Origin: Symsagittifera roscoffensis
Lineage: Eukaryota; Xenacoelomorpha; Acoela; Convolutidae
DNA: 64,000 bases
Assembly (NCBI RefSeq): GCF_963678635.1
Contig: NC_087067.1
Coordinates: forward strand, 33,888,401-33,952,400
Direction: 5' to 3'
A model generated the notes under the pieces. It saw only the letters and a program-made list of their open reading frames with translations. It was not told where the DNA came from and ran no database searches. Made by a program: the position numbers and the translations under genes. Positions 60,522-64,000 of this stretch are shown here, one piece after another. The stretch's first letter is position 1. Each line of letters starts with the position of its first letter.

Positions 60522-62327
60522 GCCGACAACTTGGATCCCTACACCGCTCAAATTCCCACCCAACCAACCTCAACACTCCCATTACAATAATTCCACTTTT
60601 TGCTTTCCCGCCACCCGATTTTCCAACCAATAATGTAACATCAGGCATGAATTCAGACACTAATTCACATATCTCAGTTTTATACTCCATTTCACAACTT
60701 AATAACCCAAATATTGAAACCCCTGATGAATTTGCAGACTCTGAACCATCTCCATCCAATAATTTTCAAACCAACTCCTCAGTTTTTTCAAAACCCCTTT
60801 TTCAACCAATCCCGCCAAATAACCCACTTCCATCCATTTCTACACCCTCTTATGCTTCACAAGTCACCCCAACCTACTCTTCATTTCATTCAGACCGATC
60901 ATCCAATTCTCCAGATACTCCCCAAATCTCCCAGGAACTAGATAATTTTATCACCCTACAACAACAACCCTTCCACCTTGAAAACCCCACTATAAATCAG
61001 ATTTCATCCACAATAGAATCATCAAACCCACCTACCCCTACACCCTCTTCAGCTTATACCGCATCATTGGCACCATCATCCACATCCACCGAATCATCAA
61101 ATAGCACTAATAGAGCTTATCGCACTTTCAAAAGAAAATTCCCGAACCATCCATTTCCAACAAAACCAGGAACAGCCCGTGAATATATTAATCACCCAAA
61201 TCACACTAACACGAAAGATTTTTTTAGCAATCACCCTACCTTCATTTCCACAATATACTTTGAACACTTCTAACAACACTAACGACACACGTAGTTTTGT
61301 AGATGAACAAGTTTTAATGCCTTCACTTCATTGGACATCATATCATCATTTTACTAACCCCCTTTGCCTACCTTTATCTAATACTCACATCGATATAGAA
61401 ATAAATCAAGATATGCTATATCGAGTCACCACATCACTAACACATAGACAATTTACTTATATAGGATATAAAAAGTCACTAAAAACACACACTGCACCCC
61501 GAGCTAACGAATACACGCTAGAATATTACGATCACAACATCATCCGAGCTAACCAAGACCAATTTTTAGATGATGACCGTTTCGCTAACCCACAAATCAC
61601 AGAACATTTCTTCATCAAAACACCATGTGTATTTACACTCAATATATTTGATCGCAAATTCGATCACATCATTTCTGAAGCACTAACCGACACACAAGCT
61701 TACGAAAGTTTTAAAGAAAAATTTCAATTATTTTCACTAACCTTTCATTTCCTTGCACCACTTGAACGAGATTTGCACTGCTCACACGATATTATGTTAC
61801 GCACTAAACAAACCCACACATATACATATTATCGCTTCATACAAAATCACTTTGATCTACACACTCCATCAAGACAACCACACCACCGTTTTCAATTTAT
61901 TAACTCTAAATACACTTCACCATTTTTTCTTAAGTTCACATATTGCATCAAAAATACTAACCTTCACCGCATTCTTCGCAATTATGATCCCATAACCCAA
62001 ATGTATATTTTTTGTCCCATCACGAAGACCTTCAACGCAGAAGAATCCAGACCCTTGCTTATCCCACATGAATTTATTCAACCTATAGAAATCCAAAAAT
62101 TAGAATTCATCCACAACACTAAATACAATCACAAATTATATAATCTCATCCAAAACACAGCTTATGATTTTGCAGTTGGCACTGAAGAACTAAAAACCAT
62201 TAAAGAACTCCAATTGCTTTGGCCACTGCTTCAAACTAAAAATATCATTCGCATACTAGCAAAATTACTAACTAACTCCGACATAACACACGACATCTTC
62301 CCCCACGGTTTTTTCCCCGACGACTAA
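60518..62327 (+). pseudogene. Ser/Pro/Thr-rich accessory ORF downstream of envelope (frameshifted)
   Basis: Not recognised. It starts at ATG 60518, overlapping the envelope stop as ATGA. The first 200 or so residues are Ser/Pro/Asn-rich and probably disordered (open to 61273). A phase change between 61180 and 61270 leads into a second frame (to 62327) that looks like a folded protein with mixed composition: VLMPSLHWTSYHHFTN, RQFTYIGYKKSL and FFIKTPCVFTLNIFD. The two parts probably formed one protein of about 600 residues. The 4-nt overlap with envelope suggests coupled translation or a shared transcript. Confidence 0.5.
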
Positions 62328-62330
62328 CAG

Positions 62331-62418
62331 GTAAGTATAATTTATACATATTCTTAACTAATAAATTCAAATTAAAAAACTAACCATTCTTTATCCATGT
62401 CTCATTTTGATTTTTAGT
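62331..62418 (+). other. Possible short intron after accessory ORF
   Basis: CAG|GTAAGTATAA begins 4 nt after the ORF stop. TTTTGATTTTTAG|TTTTC lies about 88 bp downstream. Both match splice-site consensus and the interval is AT-rich. This is a prediction from the motifs only. Confidence 0.3.
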
Positions 62419-64000
62419 TTTCATCTCACGATCATCTGCAAAATACACAAAAGAAAAATAAAAAATAGAAAACTTCTTCAAATTGTTCAAAACTCTAATA
62501 ATCTTTTGCACCAGCTAAATTAAATAAAGTTCATACCAATGTAGTAAATTAATTTATAAATTATTTCCCTAAAAGCAGTAATTCTAATAATGATGAAAAT
62601 TTGTAACTTAATTTTTCCCCAAAAACTAGCAGTAAAATTGAAATTCTATGTAGTAAATTGATAAGACGAAAATGCAGTACTAACCTTTTGATATTTCCAT
62701 TCACTCGCACAAGAATTCTATCCAAACTCGCACAGCTCGCCCACGAAGAATTGTTTAAATAATGAATTTTAGTTTCAAGCTTTCACACTCATCAACTCTA
62801 ACACATGATAACAAGTTTCAAACTTTCCTTTGACCCGGTTGGAAAGGAATTATATACTAAACAAAACTAACCAATGCAGCTTACTAAACACCACAACACA
62901 TAGAATAACAGCATGACTAAGAAAAGGAAACCAACGGTACCCAAACCGGATTAACCCAGTTTAAAACAGGATAATTTATTCTTTTGAAGACTATTATAAA
63001 GTCTAAGAAAGAAATAATAAAACACAAAAAAGTCGAAAGACAAACCCATACCAAAAACAATTTGATTTTTGAAAAAAGGACACAACCAACGAAACATAAG
63101 AAAAACCACAATAAACCCAACATAAAAAGTTATCACATAACAGGACCTCTCACAGAAACCGCACGAAATCATACTCCCACTCCTGGCCTAACCCACCAAA
63201 GAGGACGTCCTGAGCATGCTCTATAGCCGGCCTAACCCACCGCGCTACATCCACGCTTTGTGACCACACTTCTATTTTTAATAAGAGGTACTCAAGGGTG
63301 AGTAACTCTTCAAAATAACCGAACTAAAACAAAAAGCTTTTGTGAAAACAACTAACCAAAATCATAATTAAAACACCAAACTAATAAAAATTTTATAAAA
63401 TGTAAATTATACCTTGCAGTATATAGATCAGCATACAACACCAAAGACGAACATCCAAAACAAAATGACCCCACTACACTCGAAAAAGAATGGCCAACCA
63501 CAATCAATATGCCGCCCACAATCACAACTCAAAGGATTTAGAGTACGACTTGACTTCGCAGAAAAGGACTTCATTGAACTAGAACAATGACCACCTCGAT
63601 GTTCAAGTATACGTACAGATCCGAGTAACCAGGCATCCCCTCCACGCACAACCTCCACGCCATTCCCAGACAAGGTCAACCCAAAAGAAGTTCTCTACAT
63701 GGAACAGAAAAACCTGTCATAGCCAACCATTCTGAAATCAGATTTGAGTTTGTTGCGAAAACCCAGTCGTTGTCATGAGAAGACACAACGATTGAACCTG
63801 GAACTTCTCTAACAAGAGAACCCAGAAGAAATATGATGTTCGCCAAATACCAACGTCCATCATCCATCCTTTGAATTGCAGAAAGACTATTCTAAAAAAC
63901 TCTGTAAAACCCGGATGGGTGGAACCTGATCTAAACTACATTTTATGATTGGATAAATTAGATATTTTACCACTGTAAAATATTTAATATTAACCAATCA
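62419..64000. other. AT-rich sequence with no recognisable gene
   Basis: Short open frames on both strands show no known motif. There is a direct repeat GGCCTAACCCACC (63185-63197 and 63228-63240). No LTR terminus was identified, so the 3' limit of the retroelement is unknown. Confidence 0.4.

Noticed and set aside
63700-63880. tRNA-derived SINE on the minus strand (AGGTTCAATCG as B box)
   Set aside because: No convincing A box at the usual spacing and no tail; a single motif is not enough.

Overview
This is a repeat-dominated segment of an animal (metazoan) nuclear genome; I see no single-copy host protein gene. It is AT-rich. The 5S rRNA is of metazoan type, and the mobile elements are eukaryotic (an L1/Tx1-type LINE, a TA-target MITE, and a Ty3/gypsy-like element carrying an envelope-type glycoprotein). 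I cannot name the species. An invertebrate is likely, because each 5S unit also carries a spliced-leader-like gene.

Layout. 1-3272: 5' half of a LINE (copy A, minus strand), cut by the window edge. 3273-6739: three 5S units. 6740-13275: a second, full-length LINE (copy B, minus strand) with a 933-bp MITE inside it (9638-10570). 13276-14434: one partial 5S unit. 14435-17448: a third LINE piece (copy C), starting inside the same MITE; it arose by tandem duplication of about 4,173 bp. 17449-54983: the main 5S array. 54984-62327: remains of a retroelement, consisting of an integrase C-terminal fragment, a Ser/Pro/Thr-rich ORF, an envelope-type glycoprotein ORF with one internal stop, and another Ser/Pro/Thr-rich ORF. 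62328-64000: AT-rich sequence with no recognisable gene.

The array holds 36 5S rRNA genes on the plus strand. The usual unit is about 1,279 bp, with shorter classes of about 1,080-1,093, 903-904, 612 and 186 bp. Thirteen genes share the consensus; the others mostly differ by one base.

The most interesting structure is in the spacer, on the opposite strand from 5S. About 30 units carry a spliced-leader-RNA-like gene: a 31-nt putative leader exon, a perfect 5' splice site (TAG|GTAAGTATT) at the top of a 15-bp stem between exon and intron, then a second hairpin. The LINE sits at one exact position at the 5' end of this putative exon. It is in the same sense and is flanked by an 18-bp target-site duplication, as expected of a target-specific LINE. 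Its ORF2 also has three tandem endonuclease N-terminal modules, and the first two have lost catalytic residues. All three LINE copies carry inactivating lesions.
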